A stretch of DNA of 64,000 nt, taken from assembly GCF_001013905.1 (NCBI RefSeq), contig NZ_LN831790.1:5408001-5472000 (forward strand). The letters run 5' to 3'. Source of the DNA: Streptomyces leeuwenhoekii. GTDB lineage: Bacteria; Actinomycetota; Actinomycetes; Streptomycetales; Streptomycetaceae. Positions 25,515 through 34,309 of this stretch are shown one piece after another. The notes under the pieces were generated by a model. The model saw nothing but the letters and a program-made list of their open reading frames with translations, made no database searches and was not told the origin of the DNA. The position numbers and the translations under genes were made by a program. How positions within the stretch are numbered: position 1 is the first letter of the stretch; the number at the start of each line of letters is the position of its first letter.

Positions 25515-26900
25515 GTGAAGAGCGCCGTGGAGACCCTGAACCCGACTCGGGTTCGGCTCACTGTCGAGGTGCCCTTCGAGGAGCTCAAGGACAGCCTCGA
25601 CGCGGCGTACAAGAAGATCAACCAGCAGGTCACGGTGAAGGGCTTCCGCAAGGGCAAGGTCCCGGCCCGGGTCATCGACCAGCGGTTCGGCCGCGGTGCC
25701 GTGCTGGAGGAGGCCGTCAACGAGGCGCTTCCCAAGTTCTACACCGACGCGGTCAACGAGGCCGAGCTGAGCCCGCTGGGCCAGCCCGAGGTCGACATCA
25801 CGGAGCTGAAGGACGGCGAGACGCTGAACTTCACCGCCGAGGTCGACGTCCGCCCCGCCATCGAGATCCCGGACTACTCCGGCATCGAGGTCGAGGTCGA
25901 CGCCGTCGAGGTCACCGACGAGGACGTCGAGAAGTCGGTCGAGCAGCTCCGCGAGCGCTTCGCCTCGACCTCCCCGGTCGAGCGCGCCGCCGAGGACGGC
26001 GACGTCGTGACGATCGACCTGGAGGCCAAGGTCGACGGCGAGGTGCTGGAGGACGGCGTCGCCAAGGACGTCTCCTACACCATCGGCTCCGGCGAGCTGC
26101 TGGACGGCATCGACGACGCCGTCAAGGGCCTGTCCGCCGACGAGGAGGCCACCTTCACCTCCGAGCTGAAGGGCGGCTCGGCGGCCGGCAAGGAGGCCGA
26201 GGTCACCGTCAAGGTCACCCAGGTCGCCAAGCGCGAGCTGCCGGAGCTGGACGACGAGTTCGCTCAGCTCGCCTCCGAGTTCGACACCCTCGAGGAGCTC
26301 AAGGCGGACAGCCGCAAGCGCCTGGAGAACATGAAGCGGTACGACCAGGCCACGCAGGCCCAGGAGCGCGTCCTGGACAAGCTGCTGGAGCTGGTCGAGG
26401 TCCCGGTCCCCGAGAAGCTGCTCGAGGACGAGATCAACACCCGCAAGCACAACCTCGAGCACCACCAGCTCGGCCAGATGGGCCTCACCCTCGACAAGTA
26501 CCTGGAGCTCCAGGGCAAGACCGCCGAGGAGTTCGACGAGGAGACCCGCGAGGCCGCGGTCAAGGGCATCAAGACCCAGTTCGTGCTCGACGAGCTCGTC
26601 AAGCAGGAGAAGCTCAACGTCAGCCAGGAGGAGCTCACCGAGCACCTCATGCGGCGTGCGGCCTCCTCCGGCATGTCCCCCGACCAGTTCGCCCAGGCCG
26701 TCGTCCAGCAGGGCCAGGTCCCGCTGCTGGTCGGCGAGGTCGCCCGCGGCAAGGCCCTGGCCGCCGTGGTCGAGAAGGCCACGGTCAAGGACACCAACGG
26801 CGAGATCGTCGACCTCGACGACGAGGACGAGACGGAGGAGGCCGCCGAGGCCGCCACCGACTCCACCGAGGCCGAGGCCGAGGAGAAGAACGAGGGCTGA
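25515..26900 (+). CDS. tig: Trigger factor
   Basis: A 461-residue ribosome-associated chaperone and peptidyl-prolyl isomerase. The ribosome-docking signature GFRKGKVP (within [16 protein letters not shown]) is near residue 42. An FKBP-like PPIase domain spans about 160-245 and the C-terminal helical chaperone domain about 250-430. The tail is very acidic ([20 protein letters not shown]...). The GTG at 25515 follows AAGGAGA. It heads the tig-clpP1-clpP2-clpX block but is separated from clpP1 by a strong terminator, so it is its own transcript. The order matches mycobacteria (Rv2462c-Rv2457c). Confidence 0.97.
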   Translation: MKSAVETLNPTRVRLTVEVPFEELKDSLDAAYKKINQQVTVKGFRKGKVPARVIDQRFGRGAVLEEAVNEALPKFYTDAVNEAELSPLGQPEVDITELKDGETLNFTAEVDVRPAIEIPDYSGIEVEVDAVEVTDEDVEKSVEQLRERFASTSPVERAAEDGDVVTIDLEAKVDGEVLEDGVAKDVSYTIGSGELLDGIDDAVKGLSADEEATFTSELKGGSAAGKEAEVTVKVTQVAKRELPELDDEFAQLASEFDTLEELKADSRKRLENMKRYDQATQAQERVLDKLLELVEVPVPEKLLEDEINTRKHNLEHHQLGQMGLTLDKYLELQGKTAEEFDEETREAAVKGIKTQFVLDELVKQEKLNVSQEELTEHLMRRAASSGMSPDQFAQAVVQQGQVPLLVGEVARGKALAAVVEKATVKDTNGEIVDLDDEDETEEAAEAATDSTEAEAEEKNEG

Positions 26901-26927
26901 GCCGTACGGCACCCTCCGCAGGACGCG

Positions 26928-26965
26928 GAACGGGCCCCGGGTACTTCGCTACCCGGGGCCCGTTC
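26928..26965 (+). terminator. tig terminator
   Basis: Perfect 16-bp stem, GAACGGGCCCCGGGTA (26928-26943) and its complement (26950-26965), with a CTTCGC loop (UUCG-type), then CCCCTTTCCC. Confidence 0.9.
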
Positions 26966-27116
26966 CCCTTTCCCGCCCTTTCCAGCCCTTTCCCGGTTTT
27001 TCCTGGCCTTTCTCCGCCTTTCTCGCGCTTCCCCTGTGCCACCCCCTCGTGCTTCCCTCGCGTTCCCCCACGGGCTCGGGGCCGTAGCGGGAGCGGCGGG
27101 CCCCGGCGTGGCGCTA

Positions 27117-27130
27117 CGCCCCCGGCGAAC
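27117..27130 (-). promoter_or_regulatory. ClgR activator box upstream of clpP1
   Basis: Read on the minus strand: GTTCGC-CGGGG-GCG, an exact match to the ClgR consensus GTTCGC-N5-GCG known for Streptomyces clp/lon promoters. It is centred about 58 bp upstream of the predicted clpP1 transcription start, a normal activator position. Confidence 0.8.
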
Positions 27131-27168
27131 ACTCCCCTTCGCGGGATTCCCCGGAGGGACCCGCGCGT

Positions 27169-27174
27169 TAGGGT
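27169..27174 (+). promoter_or_regulatory. clpP1 -10 box
   Basis: TAGGGT, with no good -35 element at 17-18 bp, as expected for a promoter that depends on the ClgR activator. The leader would be about 115 nt. Confidence 0.55.
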
Positions 27175-27296
27175 CCATGAATACGAGGGCAGGGGAGTCC
27201 CCGATAGCCGCCCCGAGGCGGCACGCGCCGGAGTCCCACGCCCCGGCAGAACACGTGAGACGGCCCGGCGCCGTCGTAAGACGAGCAGGTGGATAC

Positions 27297-27914
27297 GTGA
27301 CGAATCTGATGCCCTCCGCCGCCGGCGAGCCTTCCATCGGTGGTGGCCTCGGCGACCAGGTCTACAACCGGCTGCTCAACGAGCGGATCATCTTCCTCGG
27401 CCAGCCGGTGGACGACGACATCGCGAACAAGATCACCGCGCAGTTGCTGCTCCTTGCCGCCGACCCCGACAAGGACATCTTCCTCTACATCAACAGCCCC
27501 GGCGGCTCGATCACGGCCGGCATGGCGATCTACGACACCATGCAGTACATCAAGAACGACGTGGTGACCATCGCCATGGGCCTGGCGGCCTCCATGGGCC
27601 AGTTCCTGCTCAGCGCGGGCACCCCCGGCAAGCGCTTCGCGCTGCCGAACGCCGAGATCCTGATCCACCAGCCCTCCGCCGGCCTGGCCGGCTCGGCCTC
27701 GGACATCAAGATCCACGCCGAGCGGCTGCTGCACACCAAGAAGCGCATGGCCGAGCTCACGGCCCAGCACACCGGCCAGACGGTCGAGCAGATCACCCGC
27801 GACTCGGACCGCGACCGCTGGTTCGACGCCTACGAGGCCAAGGAGTACGGCCTCATCGACGACGTCATCGCCACGGCCGCCGGCATGCCGGGCGGCGGCG
27901 GCACCGGGGCCTGA
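27297..27914 (+). CDS. clpP1: ATP-dependent Clp protease proteolytic subunit 1
   Basis: A 205-residue serine peptidase that assembles with ClpP2 into the barrel served by ClpX and ClpC. Catalytic triad: Ser99 in GLAASMGQF, His124 in ILIHQPSAG, Asp173 in SDRDRWF. The GTG at 27297 ([16 protein letters not shown]) follows AGGTGG and gives the known Streptomyces ClpP1 N-terminus. In Streptomyces clpP1P2 is activated by ClgR, itself a Clp substrate; a ClgR box lies upstream. Part of the operon with clpP2, 217 nt away with two hairpins between. Confidence 0.97.
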   Translation: MTNLMPSAAGEPSIGGGLGDQVYNRLLNERIIFLGQPVDDDIANKITAQLLLLAADPDKDIFLYINSPGGSITAGMAIYDTMQYIKNDVVTIAMGLAASMGQFLLSAGTPGKRFALPNAEILIHQPSAGLAGSASDIKIHAERLLHTKKRMAELTAQHTGQTVEQITRDSDRDRWFDAYEAKEYGLIDDVIATAAGMPGGGGTGA

Positions 27915-27981
27915 CCGCCCCCCGCGGGCCGCGCCGCACCACGGACGCCCGCGGGAGCCGAGCACAGCCCGCACGGGCCTG

Positions 27982-28025
27982 GGGCCGGATCTCCGGCCCG
28001 GTCAGGCCCGCCGGGCGGGCCTGAC
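27982..28025 (+). other. Tandem hairpins in the clpP1-clpP2 spacer
   Basis: GGGCCGGA-TC-TCCGGCCC (27982-27999) and GTCAGGCCCG-CCGGG-CGGGCCTGAC (28001-28025) are adjacent. Without T-runs they may act as partial terminators or as mRNA processing/stability elements that set the clpP1:clpP2 ratio. Confidence 0.6.
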
Positions 28026-28131
28026 CCCTCGATGGACCCCGCCGGGCCCGCCGGGGTCCGACCGCCCGCACCGGGCCCAGGCGCCCAGCCAGCCCCCAGC
28101 CGACCGCCCCAGCCCCTTTCCAGGAGACACC

Positions 28132-28812
28132 GTGAACGACTTCCCCGGCAGCGGCATCTACGACCGCGCGCGCGCCGAGTACACCGGCCCCACGGCCGAG
28201 TCCCGTTACGTCATCCCGCGCTTCGTCGAGCGCACCTCCCAGGGCATCCGCGAGTACGACCCGTACGCGAAGCTCTTCGAGGAGCGCGTGATCTTCCTCG
28301 GCGTCCAGATCGACGACGCCTCCGCCAACGACGTCATGGCCCAGCTGCTGTGCCTGGAGTCGATGGACCCCGACCGGGACATCTCGGTCTACATCAACAG
28401 CCCCGGCGGCTCCTTCACGGCGCTCACCGCGATCTACGACACGATGCAGTTCGTGAAGCCGGACATCCAGACGGTCTGCATGGGCCAGGCGGCCTCCGCC
28501 GCCGCCGTCCTGCTGGCCGCCGGCACGCCGGGCAAGCGCATGGCGCTGCCGAACGCCCGCATCCTGATCCACCAGCCCTACAGCGAGACCGGCCGCGGCC
28601 AGGTCTCCGACCTGGAGATCGCCGCCAACGAGATCCTCCGGATGCGCTCGCAGCTGGAGGAGATGCTGGCCAAGCACTCCACCACGCCGGTCGAGAAGAT
28701 CCGCGAGGACATCGAGCGCGACAAGATCCTCACGGCCGAGGACGCGCTCCAGTACGGCCTGATCGACCAGATCATCTCCACCCGGAAGATGAACAACGCC
28801 GCGGTCCGCTGA
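28132..28812 (+). CDS. clpP2: ATP-dependent Clp protease proteolytic subunit 2
   Basis: A 226-residue ClpP. Triad: Ser122 in [10 protein letters not shown], His147 in ILIHQPYS, Asp197 in ERDKIL. The N-terminus is about 20 residues longer than ClpP1 ([20 protein letters not shown]), as in other actinobacterial ClpP2 proteins, and is probably processed. The GTG at 28132 follows AGGAGA. It works with ClpP1 as a mixed complex in the actinobacterial model. A 13-bp inverted repeat follows the gene. Confidence 0.97.
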   Translation: MNDFPGSGIYDRARAEYTGPTAESRYVIPRFVERTSQGIREYDPYAKLFEERVIFLGVQIDDASANDVMAQLLCLESMDPDRDISVYINSPGGSFTALTAIYDTMQFVKPDIQTVCMGQAASAAAVLLAAGTPGKRMALPNARILIHQPYSETGRGQVSDLEIAANEILRMRSQLEEMLAKHSTTPVEKIREDIERDKILTAEDALQYGLIDQIISTRKMNNAAVR

Positions 28813-28835
28813 CGCGGAACCGGTGTCGTCCGCCG

Positions 28836-28887
28836 CCCCTTGGCACGGAGTGGCGCGGTCCACGACGAAGTGAACCGTGCCAAGGGG
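28836..28887 (+). repeat. 13-bp inverted repeat between clpP2 and clpX
   Basis: CCCCTTGGCACGG (28836-28848) and CCGTGCCAAGGGG (28875-28887), perfectly complementary, with a 26-nt insert that itself contains GTGG-N6-CCAC. It starts 24 nt after the clpP2 stop and probably folds into a branched structure that reduces read-through into clpX. Confidence 0.7.
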
Positions 28888-28992
28888 GGCCCGAACGGGG
28901 GGCCCGGCAAGGTACCGTCGGACATAAGGCAGCACCAGGAGCCGCTGGACCACAGGTGTCCAGTCGTCTCCCAGGCGAAGGGGAAGCACACC

Positions 28993-30279
28993 GTGGCACG
29001 CATCGGTGACGGCGGCGATCTGCTCAAGTGCTCGTTCTGTGGCAAGAGCCAGAAGCAGGTCAAGAAGCTCATCGCAGGGCCCGGTGTGTACATCTGCGAC
29101 GAGTGCATCGATCTCTGCAACGAGATCATCGAGGAGGAGCTCGCGGAGACCAGCGAGGTGCGCTGGGAGGAGCTTCCCAAGCCCCGCGAGATCTACGAGT
29201 TCCTCGACGGGTACGTGGTCGGCCAGGAAGCCGCCAAGAAGGCCCTGTCCGTCGCGGTGTACAACCACTACAAGCGGGTCCAGGCCGGTGAGAACGGCGG
29301 CGCGCAGGGCCGCGAGGAAGCCATCGAGCTGGCCAAGTCGAACATCCTGCTGCTGGGCCCGACGGGCTCCGGCAAGACCCTCCTCGCCCAGACCCTCGCC
29401 CGCATGCTGAACGTGCCGTTCGCCATCGCCGACGCGACGGCGCTGACGGAGGCGGGGTACGTCGGCGAGGACGTCGAGAACATCCTGCTCAAGCTGATCC
29501 AGGCCGCCGACTACGACGTCAAGAAGGCCGAGACCGGGATCATCTACATCGACGAGATCGACAAGGTCGCGCGCAAGAGCGAGAACCCGTCGATCACGCG
29601 GGACGTCAGCGGCGAGGGCGTCCAGCAGGCCCTGCTGAAGATCCTGGAGGGCACCACCGCCTCGGTGCCGCCGCAGGGCGGGCGCAAACACCCCCACCAG
29701 GAGTTCATCCAGATCGACACGACGAACGTGCTGTTCATCGTGGGCGGTGCCTTCGCCGGCCTGGAGAAGATCATCGAGTCCCGGGCGGGCGCCAAGGGCA
29801 TCGGTTTCGGCGCCACCATCCGCTCGAAGCGGGAGCTGGAGGCCAAGGACCAGTTCGAGGACGTCATGCCGGAGGACCTGGTCAAGTTCGGCATGATCCC
29901 CGAGTTCATCGGCCGGCTCCCGGTGATCACCTCCGTGCACAACCTCGACCGCGAGGCCCTGCTGAAGATCCTGGTGGAGCCGCGCAACGCGCTGGTGAAG
30001 CAGTACCAGCGCCTGTTCGAACTCGACGGTGTGGAGCTGGACTTCGAGCGCGAGGCGCTGGAGGCCATCGCCGACCAGGCCATCCTCCGCCAGACCGGCG
30101 CCCGCGGCCTGCGCGCCATCATGGAGGAGGTCCTCCAGGGCGTGATGTACGAGGTTCCCTCCCGCAAGGACGTCGCCCGCGTCGTCATCACCGCGGACGT
30201 GGTCCTGTCCAACGTCAACCCGACCCTCATCCCGCGGGACAGCCGCGGACGCGGGTCGGGGGAGCAGAAGACGGCGTAG
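28993..30279 (+). CDS. clpX: ATP-dependent Clp protease ATP-binding subunit ClpX
   Basis: A 428-residue AAA+ unfoldase. The N-terminal zinc-binding domain has Cys13, Cys16, Cys35 and Cys38 (KCSFCGKSQ...[10 protein letters not shown]). Walker A is GPTGSGKT (about 122-129), Walker [10 protein letters not shown] (about 183), the ClpP-docking IGF loop is in [10 protein letters not shown], and sensor-2 is GARGLR (about 370). The GTG at 28993 follows GGGGAAG. It delivers SsrA-tagged and other substrates, including ClgR, to ClpP1P2. A 20-bp hairpin follows. Confidence 0.97.
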   Translation: MARIGDGGDLLKCSFCGKSQKQVKKLIAGPGVYICDECIDLCNEIIEEELAETSEVRWEELPKPREIYEFLDGYVVGQEAAKKALSVAVYNHYKRVQAGENGGAQGREEAIELAKSNILLLGPTGSGKTLLAQTLARMLNVPFAIADATALTEAGYVGEDVENILLKLIQAADYDVKKAETGIIYIDEIDKVARKSENPSITRDVSGEGVQQALLKILEGTTASVPPQGGRKHPHQEFIQIDTTNVLFIVGGAFAGLEKIIESRAGAKGIGFGATIRSKRELEAKDQFEDVMPEDLVKFGMIPEFIGRLPVITSVHNLDREALLKILVEPRNALVKQYQRLFELDGVELDFEREALEAIADQAILRQTGARGLRAIMEEVLQGVMYEVPSRKDVARVVITADVVLSNVNPTLIPRDSRGRGSGEQKTA

Positions 30280-30294
30280 CCGCCCGCCCCCGCA

Positions 30295-30338
30295 CAGCCG
30301 AAAGGGCCCCGGTCACCCGACCGGGGCCCTTTCGGCTG
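30295..30338. terminator. Bidirectional terminator, clpX / Pro-rich membrane protein
   Basis: A 20-bp perfect stem (30295-30314 with 30319-30338) and the 4-nt loop ACCC; starts 15 nt after the clpX stop and separates convergent genes. Confidence 0.9.
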
Positions 30339-30358
30339 TCACGGCGGCGCGTGCCGCG

Positions 30359-31447
30359 TCAGGACTTGACGCGGACCTCCGCGCGGATCTTGGCGGTGAT
30401 GTCCGCCGCCACGTCCTTGGTCACGTCCTTGGCGGCGTCGCCCGGCGACACCATGGCGATCGTGCTGTGGTCGGCCCAGGCGCAGAACCAGTCGGTCTTC
30501 TCCTTCTTGGTGAGGAGGTTTTGGCCCTTGGCCGCCTGGCACTTCATGAGCGCGCCGTCCAGGTCCACGGCCTCCGGCTCGCCGATCAGCTCGGCCCTGG
30601 CACCGCTGGAGGAGTTCTCCTCGGAGGACTTCTTCATGTCGGCGAAGAACTTGTCGAGCGCCGCCGCCGGGTCCGCGACCTCGCCGTAGGCGCCGGCGTA
30701 GGTGATCGTCCGTGCGTTGGCGAACTGCGAGGCGCCCGAGCCGCTCGCGGGATCGCTCGGGTCGTAGCTGTCGAAGTCGGCCGTCGAGTACCCGCCGATC
30801 ACGGTCGTGCCGTTCTCCACGCCGCTCTGCTCCAGCTGCAACGCCGAGTCGTCGGCCGTCGCGCCCTCCTTCGAGAAGCGCTTGTACTCGCCGAGCACCG
30901 TCTGGGGGGTCGCCAGCTTGTGCGGCCCGTCGTCGGCGACGTCCGAGCCGCCGCCGCTCCCGCTGAGCACGACGTACGCGCCCACGCCGATCGCGGCGAC
31001 GACCGCCACCGCGCCGACGATCAGGCCCGTCTTCTTCCCGCCGCCCGGCGCCGGGGGCTGCGGCATGCCGTAGGGAGCCTGTCCGTAGGGGGCCTGCCCG
31101 TACGGGGGCTGCTGGGGCGGCTGCTGGCCGTACGGTCCGGGCTGCTGGGGCGGCTGCTGGCCGTACGGTCCGGGCTGCTGGCCGTAGGGCGGCGGGGCCT
31201 GGGGCGGGACGCCCTGCGGCGGCTGGGGCGGGGTGCCCTGCGGGGGCTGCTGCGGATAGCCGTAGCCGGGCTGGGGCGGCGCGGGCGGCGTCTGCGGGGG
31301 GTAGCCGTAGCCGGGCTGAGGAGCCTGCGGCTGCTGGCCGTAGCCGGGCTGGGGGACCTGCGGCGGCTGGCCGTAGGGACCCGGCTGGCCGTACGGTCCG
31401 GGCTGAGGCTGCTGCCCGCCGTACGGGCCCGGCTGGTTGTAGCTCAT
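30359..31447 (-). CDS. Membrane-anchored protein with long Pro/Gln/Tyr/Gly-rich N-terminus
   Basis: A 362-residue protein. The first about 135 residues are low-complexity repeats of the PGPYGQQP/PQPGYGYP type. One membrane helix follows (GKKTGLIVGAVAVVAAIGVGAYVVL, about 137-160). The rest is an extracytoplasmic domain with two cysteines (LMKCQAAKG, WFCAWADHS) that may form a disulfide. This architecture is common in actinobacteria (DUF-type proteins near envelope genes), with a disordered cytosolic tail that may be phosphorylated or phase-separate. GGAGGGGA precedes the ATG at 31447. Divergent from valS. Function unknown. Confidence 0.85.
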   Translation of the reverse strand: MSYNQPGPYGGQQPQPGPYGQPGPYGQPPQVPQPGYGQQPQAPQPGYGYPPQTPPAPPQPGYGYPQQPPQGTPPQPPQGVPPQAPPPYGQQPGPYGQQPPQQPGPYGQQPPQQPPYGQAPYGQAPYGMPQPPAPGGGKKTGLIVGAVAVVAAIGVGAYVVLSGSGGGSDVADDGPHKLATPQTVLGEYKRFSKEGATADDSALQLEQSGVENGTTVIGGYSTADFDSYDPSDPASGSGASQFANARTITYAGAYGEVADPAAALDKFFADMKKSSEENSSSGARAELIGEPEAVDLDGALMKCQAAKGQNLLTKKEKTDWFCAWADHSTIAMVSPGDAAKDVTKDVAADITAKIRAEVRVKS

Positions 31448-31572
31448 TACTGGGTTCCCCTCCAGATGCTGGTGCGTCGCTGACATCCTGGCGCAGAGAC
31501 GACGTGCCCAGGGCACCGGGGGGCCGCACCGTTACAAAGGAATCGCGTTTCGGCACCGGGTGGCGACACCTC

Positions 31573-31578
31573 TAAACT
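31573..31578 (+). promoter_or_regulatory. -10 box of a leaderless valS promoter
   Basis: TAAACT, 7 nt before the GTG at 31586, and no Shine-Dalgarno sequence. The transcript would begin at the start codon. No T-box leader is present. Confidence 0.5.
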
Positions 31579-31585
31579 GACCCCC

Positions 31586-34210
31586 GTGACCGAGAACACT
31601 CAGCAGCCGCAGCAAGCGCCCACGACCGAACTGCCGACCCAGTACACGCCGGCCGAGGTAGAGGGGAAGCTGTACGAGCGCTGGGTGGAACGGGGCTACT
31701 TCGAGGCGGACGCCGACAGCGACAAGCCGCCGTACACCGTCGTCATCCCCCCGCCGAACGTCACGGGCAGCCTGCACCTGGGCCACGCCTTCGAGCACAC
31801 GCTGATCGACGCCCTCACCCGCCGCAAGCGGATGCAGGGCTACGAGACCCTGTGGCAGCCCGGCATGGACCACGCCGGCATCGCCACGCAGAACGTCGTC
31901 GAGCGGGAGCTGGCCAAGGAGGGCAAGTCCCGGCACGACCTGGGCCGCGAGGCGTTCGTCGAGCGGGTGTGGCGGTGGAAGGCCGAGTCCGGCGGCCAGA
32001 TCTCCGGCCAGATGCGGCGCCTGGGTGACGGCGTGGCCTGGTCGCGCGAGCGCTTCACCATGGACGAGGGCCTGTCCCAGGCGGTCCAGACCATCTTCAA
32101 GCGGCTCTACGACGACGAGCTGATCTACCGCGCCGAGCGCATCATCAACTGGTGTCCGCGCTGTCTGACGGCCATCTCCGACATCGAGGTGGAGTACCAG
32201 GACGACGACGGCGAGCTGGTCTCCATCCGCTACGGCGAGGGCGACTCCTCCATCGTCGTGGCGACCACCCGTGCCGAGACGATGCTCGGCGACACGGCCG
32301 TCGCCGTCCACCCGGAGGACGAGCGCTACCGGCACCTCGTCGGCACCGAGATCGAGCTGCCGCTCACCGGCCGCCGCATCCCCGTCGTCGCCGACGAGCA
32401 CGTCGACCCCGAGTTCGGCACCGGCGCGGTCAAGGTCACCCCGGCCCACGACCCGAACGACTTCGAGATCGGCCAGCGCCACGACCTGCCCGCGATCGCC
32501 GTCATGGACGAGCACGCGGTCATCACCGCGCACGGCCCCTTCCAGGGCCTGGACCGGCTGGAGGCCCGTTCCGCCATCGTCGGCGCGCTGCGCGCCGAGG
32601 GCCGGATCGTCGCCGAGAAGCGCCCCTACGTCCACTCGGTCGGCCACTGCTCGCGCTGCAAGACCACCATCGAGCCGCGCCTGTCCATGCAGTGGTGGGT
32701 CAAGGTCGGTCCGCTCGCCAAGGCCGCCGGCGACGCCGTCCGCGACGGCAAGGTCAAGATCCATCCGCAGGAGATGGAGAAGCGCTACTTCGACTGGGTC
32801 GACAACCTCCACGACTGGTGCATCTCGCGCCAGCTCTGGTGGGGCCACCGCATCCCGGTCTGGTACGGGCCGAACGGCGAGGTCGTGTGCGTCGGCCCGG
32901 ACGAGGAACCGCCCAGCGGCGAGGGCTGGCACCAGGACTCCGACGTCCTGGACACCTGGTTCTCCTCCGGACTGTGGCCGTTCTCCACGCTGGGCTGGCC
33001 CGAGCGGACGGAGAGCCTGGAGAAGTTCTATCCGAACTCCGTCCTGGTCACCGGCTACGACATCCTCTTCTTCTGGGTCGCCCGGATGATGATGTTCGGC
33101 CTGTACGCCATGGACGGCACCCCGCCGTTCCACACCATCGCCCTGCACGGCATGGTCCGTGACCAGAACGGCAAGAAGATGTCCAAGTCCTTCGGGAACG
33201 TGGTCAACCCGCTGGACTGGATGGACAAGTACGGCTCCGACGCGCTCCGCTTCACCCTCGCGCGCGGCGCCAACCCGGGCGTGGACGTCCCGATCGGCGA
33301 GGACTGGGTCCAGGGCTCCCGCAACTTCGCCAACAAGATCTGGAACGCCACCCGCTTCGCGCTGATGAACGGCGCGACGGTCCAGGGCCCGCTGCCGGAC
33401 GCGTCGAAGATGTCCTCCACCGACCGGTGGATCCTGTCCCGTCTGAACTCGGTCGTCGCCGAGGTCGACGCGTACTACGAGGACTACCAGTTCGCCAAGC
33501 TGTCCGACACGCTGTTCCACTTCGCGTGGGACGAGGTCTTCGACTGGTACGTCGAGCTGTCCAAGACGACCTTCCAGGCGGGCGGCGAGGCCGCCGAGGT
33601 CAGCCAGCGCGTCCTCGGCGAGGTCCTCGACGTCACCCTGCGGCTGCTGCACCCGGTCGTGCCCTTCGTCACCGAGACGCTGTGGACCACGCTCACCGGC
33701 GGCGAGTCCGTCGTGATCGCCGACTGGCCCGCCGACTCCGGCTTCCGGGACGAGGCCGCCGAGCGGGAGATCGCCACCCTCCAGTCGCTCATCACCGAGG
33801 TGCGCCGCTTCCGCGCCGACCAGGGCCTCCAGCCCGGTCAGCGGGTCCCGGCCCGGCTGGCCCTGGAGGGCACCGCCCTCGCCCCGCACGAGCCGGCCAT
33901 CCGGCAGCTCCTGCGGCTCCAGCCGGAGGGCGACGCCTTCACCACCACGGCCACCCTGCCCGTCGCGGGCGTGGAGGTCGCGCTGGACCTGTCCGGCGCC
34001 ATCGACGTGGCGGCGGAGCGCAAGCGCCTGGCCAAGGACCTCGCCGCCGCCGAGAAGGAGAAGGCGCAGGCCTCGGCGAAGCTGGGCAACGAGGCGTTCC
34101 TCGCCAAGGCGCCCGACCAGGTGGTGGAGAAGATCCGCACGCGGCTCGCCAAGGCGGACGAGGACATCGCCCGGATCCAGGCGCAGCTCGACCGGCTGCC
34201 GCAGGCGTAG
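31586..34210 (+). CDS. valS: Valine--tRNA ligase
   Basis: An 874-residue class I aminoacyl-tRNA synthetase. The HIGH motif is in [17 protein letters not shown] (about 55-70), the editing (CP1) domain lies between about 200 and 340, the KMSKS motif is in [13 protein letters not shown] (about 530), and the anticodon-binding and C-terminal coiled-coil arm ([20 protein letters not shown]) follow. Length and motifs are normal. Apparently leaderless. The gene precedes folC across a hairpin terminator, as in mycobacteria (Rv2448c-Rv2447c). Confidence 0.97.
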   Translation: MTENTQQPQQAPTTELPTQYTPAEVEGKLYERWVERGYFEADADSDKPPYTVVIPPPNVTGSLHLGHAFEHTLIDALTRRKRMQGYETLWQPGMDHAGIATQNVVERELAKEGKSRHDLGREAFVERVWRWKAESGGQISGQMRRLGDGVAWSRERFTMDEGLSQAVQTIFKRLYDDELIYRAERIINWCPRCLTAISDIEVEYQDDDGELVSIRYGEGDSSIVVATTRAETMLGDTAVAVHPEDERYRHLVGTEIELPLTGRRIPVVADEHVDPEFGTGAVKVTPAHDPNDFEIGQRHDLPAIAVMDEHAVITAHGPFQGLDRLEARSAIVGALRAEGRIVAEKRPYVHSVGHCSRCKTTIEPRLSMQWWVKVGPLAKAAGDAVRDGKVKIHPQEMEKRYFDWVDNLHDWCISRQLWWGHRIPVWYGPNGEVVCVGPDEEPPSGEGWHQDSDVLDTWFSSGLWPFSTLGWPERTESLEKFYPNSVLVTGYDILFFWVARMMMFGLYAMDGTPPFHTIALHGMVRDQNGKKMSKSFGNVVNPLDWMDKYGSDALRFTLARGANPGVDVPIGEDWVQGSRNFANKIWNATRFALMNGATVQGPLPDASKMSSTDRWILSRLNSVVAEVDAYYEDYQFAKLSDTLFHFAWDEVFDWYVELSKTTFQAGGEAAEVSQRVLGEVLDVTLRLLHPVVPFVTETLWTTLTGGESVVIADWPADSGFRDEAAEREIATLQSLITEVRRFRADQGLQPGQRVPARLALEGTALAPHEPAIRQLLRLQPEGDAFTTTATLPVAGVEVALDLSGAIDVAAERKRLAKDLAAAEKEKAQASAKLGNEAFLAKAPDQVVEKIRTRLAKADEDIARIQAQLDRLPQA

Positions 34211-34239
34211 GCGCCCCTCGGCGCGTCCGCGCACCCGCC

Positions 34240-34268
34240 GGCCCCCGGAGTCACCGGCTCCGGGGGCC
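34240..34268 (+). terminator. valS terminator
   Basis: GGCCCCCGGAG (34240-34250) pairs with CTCCGGGGGCC (34258-34268), loop of 7 nt; starts 29 nt after the valS stop. Confidence 0.8.
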
Positions 34269-34296
34269 TTCGCCGTCCTTGGCCGGCGGGGCTCCG

Positions 34297-34302
34297 TAGA
34301 CT
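34297..34302 (+). promoter_or_regulatory. -10 box of a leaderless folC promoter
   Basis: TAGACT, 7 nt before the GTG at 34310, matches TAGRRT at four of four fixed positions; no ribosome site is present. Confidence 0.55.
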
Positions 34303-34309
34303 GGGCACC

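Larger units (their letters stand above)
26901..27296. other. tig-clpP1 intergenic region
   Basis: About 395 nt containing the tig terminator (26928-26965), a pyrimidine-rich CCTTT stretch (about 26966-27050), the ClgR box (27117-27130) and the clpP1 -10 box (27169-27174). An in-frame ATG at 27177 upstream of clpP1 lies too close to the predicted transcription start to be the real initiation codon. Confidence 0.6.

Noticed and set aside
27177..27296. Upstream ATG (27177) as the clpP1 start
   Set aside because: It lies at or before the predicted transcription start, has no ribosome site, and the extra residues are not found in known Streptomyces ClpP1.
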